DNA of 32,626 nt from Desulfobacula sp. (lineage in GTDB: Bacteria > Desulfobacterota > Desulfobacteria > Desulfobacterales > Desulfobacteraceae), in the NCBI RefSeq assembly GCF_014237455.1, contig NZ_JABZFL010000092.1:1-32626 (forward strand). The letters are read 5' to 3'. Position 1 is the stretch's first letter. Every line of letters begins with the position of its first letter. The translations under genes were made by a program, and so were the position numbers. Below are positions 31,058 to 32,626 of the stretch, one piece after another. The notes below the pieces were generated by a model that was not told the DNA's origin, ran no database searches, and saw only the letters and a list, made by a program, of their open reading frames with translations.

Positions 31058-32299
31058 ATGAAGACCCTGCTGCCCGATAAAATTGATGCACTCTTTATCA
31101 ATTGTCATGTTGCCACCATGGCCGACAATGCCCTTTCAATTATTGATAAAGGCGCCCTGGCCGTTACAGGAACAACCATTTCATGGGTCGGTAAAGAAAA
31201 AAATCTGCCCGAAAATTTTAAAACCAGGATCCCAAAAATCATTGATTGCAGCAAGGGCTGGATTCTGCCAGGATTTGTGGACTGTCATACTCATCTGGTC
31301 TGGGCAGGATCAAGATCCAGTGAATTTGAAATGCGACTCAATGGTGCAAGCTATGAAGAAATTTCAAAAAACGGGGGGGGTATTTTATCCACGGTAAAAG
31401 CTACCCGAAACGCTTCAACGGATGACTTATTTATCCTGGCATCGAAACGGGTGGAGGCTTTGTTAGAACAGGGCATCACAACCCTTGAAATTAAATCAGG
31501 ATATGGGCTTAACCTTGAAACCGAGTTGAAAATCCTTGAAGTCATCAGACGGTTAGATGAAAATTTCCCTTTGCACGTAGACGCCACTTTTTTAGGTGCC
31601 CATGCCCTGCCCCCGGAATATCAACATAACCCGGACGGCTATATCGATCTTGTGACTCAAACCATGCTGCCGGAGGTGAAAGCACAAGGGATTGCAACTG
31701 CAGTGGATGTCTTTTGCGAGCATATTGGCTTTACGCTTCCCCAGACAAAAAAGGTCTTTGAAACAGCAAAAAATCTCGGACTCAACATCAAACTTCATGC
31801 AGAGCAGTTATCTAATTCCAACGGTGCTGCCCTGGCCTCTGAATTTAACGCCCTGTCTTGTGATCATCTTGAGTATCTGTCTTTGTCAGGCGCAAAAAAA
31901 ATGGCTCAACATACTGTTGCAGCAGTTCTTTTACCCGGTGCCTTCTACTTTTTAAAGGAAACACAAAAACCGCCCGTGGAGATCTTCAGAAATCTTAAGA
32001 TTCCCATGGCTGTATCAACAGACCTGAACCCCGGTTCCAGCCCGGTTCATTCCATGACACTCATCCTCAACATGGCCTGCATGCTGTTTGATATGACCTG
32101 TGAAGAAGCATTGCTCGGAGCCACCATCAATGGCGCAAAAGCCCTTGGCCTTGAACAATCAAAAGGAAGTATTGAAACAGGCAAAGATGCCGACCTTGTG
32201 GTCTGGGATATTGATACCCCGGAAGATCTCTGCTATCTTGCCGGATTAACACCTGTTGACGTGGTGATGATAAAGGGAAACATACACCATACAACTTGA
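31058..32299 (+). CDS. hutI: Imidazolonepropionase
   Basis: A 413-residue amidohydrolase that opens the imidazolone ring to give N-formimino-L-glutamate, the third step of histidine degradation. PGFVDCHTHLVWAGSR carries the metal-binding His77 and His79. KLHAEQLSNSNGA gives the third His, and AVSTDLNPGSSPVHSM gives the metal-site Asp. It is the last hut gene seen. No formiminoglutamase or formiminotransferase gene is in the window, so the final step must be encoded elsewhere. GGAG is 9 nt upstream. Confidence 0.96.
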   Translation: MKTLLPDKIDALFINCHVATMADNALSIIDKGALAVTGTTISWVGKEKNLPENFKTRIPKIIDCSKGWILPGFVDCHTHLVWAGSRSSEFEMRLNGASYEEISKNGGGILSTVKATRNASTDDLFILASKRVEALLEQGITTLEIKSGYGLNLETELKILEVIRRLDENFPLHVDATFLGAHALPPEYQHNPDGYIDLVTQTMLPEVKAQGIATAVDVFCEHIGFTLPQTKKVFETAKNLGLNIKLHAEQLSNSNGAALASEFNALSCDHLEYLSLSGAKKMAQHTVAAVLLPGAFYFLKETQKPPVEIFRNLKIPMAVSTDLNPGSSPVHSMTLILNMACMLFDMTCEEALLGATINGAKALGLEQSKGSIETGKDADLVVWDIDTPEDLCYLAGLTPVDVVMIKGNIHHTT

Positions 32300-32328
32300 A
32301 TTACTTATAGATTTTGCGGAGAAACTCC

Positions 32329-32532
32329 ATGACGGACATACTGATATTCATCAACGGGGCTATTTTAATCGCAATATCCCTCTTCTTCCTGATTTTGGGC
32401 ATATCCTCTTTTAATGAAAAAGAATACCGGGCCGCTGTCATAGCATTGGTTTTCTTCATACTGAACGCTCTTTTCTGGGGGTGGTTTCTCTATGCTCCTT
32501 ATGCCTTTCAAACTCACATTCAACACCCTTAA
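32329..32532 (+). CDS. Small two-helix membrane protein, unknown
   Basis: A 67-residue protein with two hydrophobic helices (ILIFINGAILIAISLFFLILGI and AAVIALVFFILNALFWGWFLYA) joined by a short polar loop, SSFNEKEYR. The start at 32329 has GGAG 7 nt upstream. I do not recognise the family. It follows hutI by 29 bp and may be cotranscribed, but nothing ties it to histidine metabolism. Confidence 0.55.
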   Translation: MTDILIFINGAILIAISLFFLILGISSFNEKEYRAAVIALVFFILNALFWGWFLYAPYAFQTHIQHP

Positions 32533-32626
32533 TATAAAAAATTAAGGATTTTTTCAAAATTATATTATTTGTTATTTTGGGTAGTTAGCCTAATTAACAA
32601 CGGCATTGAATTGGTTTTATTCACTG
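32533..32626. other. Right-edge stretch, no feature seen
   Basis: About 94 AT-rich bases after the small membrane protein. I see no complete ORF, strong hairpin or clear promoter before the edge. Confidence 0.4.

Overview
The window looks like chromosome of an anaerobic, Gram-negative, moderately AT-rich bacterium, most likely a sulfate reducer of the Desulfobacterota (Desulfobacteraceae-like). The grounds are a MinD/ferredoxin and dinitrogenase-cofactor-family cluster of the kind known from sulfate reducers, two candidate sigma-54 promoters in front of it, an ADP-forming acyl-CoA synthetase, an MlaC-like periplasmic protein, several lipobox lipoproteins and an RpoH-type sigma factor. This placement is inference from gene content; no rRNA is present.

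Layout. 1-5062 (mostly minus strand): a two-subunit ADP-forming acyl-CoA synthetase, a rubrerythrin-like diiron protein with its terminator, a TIGR01777-type epimerase, a HIT protein (plus strand) and an MlaC-like protein. 5147-10156 (plus strand) is the most interesting block. A NifU-like scaffold gene comes first, followed by a pseudo-receiver protein, two MinD-type ATPases each carrying an inserted two-cluster ferredoxin, two small NifX/orange-protein-family proteins, an FmdB-type zinc ribbon with a Cys-rich tail, a second NifU-like scaffold and a gamma carbonic anhydrase. Both transcription units start with a good sigma-54 -24/-12 element, and each has the same dyad, GTCGC-N5-TGCGA, 97-98 bp upstream. 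This is a candidate co-regulated metal-cluster assembly system.

10172-17650: a small unknown protein, a crotonase-family protein lacking both catalytic glutamates, a rhomboid protease, and a hybrid histidine kinase split by a complete IS66-family element (13978-16398). The element is flanked by a 73-bp direct duplication instead of the usual 8 bp. A site-2-protease-like gene follows.

17720-20423: an NlpC/P60-like protein that has lost its catalytic Cys, then a decayed accessory segment. This holds an antitoxin next to a RelE-type toxin gene broken by a stop codon, a HicAB pair and a frameshifted integrase remnant. It lies between two 20-bp direct repeats, the right one just 3' of a tRNA-Arg(UCU) gene.

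20569-26899 (plus strand): a run of closely spaced genes for an RpoH-like sigma factor, a TPR lipoprotein, a LolB-like lipoprotein, an Mrp/NBP35 ATPase, a dGTPase-like HD hydrolase and a UPF0280 protein. 26896-32299: a histidine-utilisation locus, with hutC-hutH on the minus strand diverging from hutU-hutI on the plus strand. A palindromic operator lies between the two arms, and two REP-like hairpins sharing GGGGTCAGG flank hutU. A small two-helix membrane protein closes the window.
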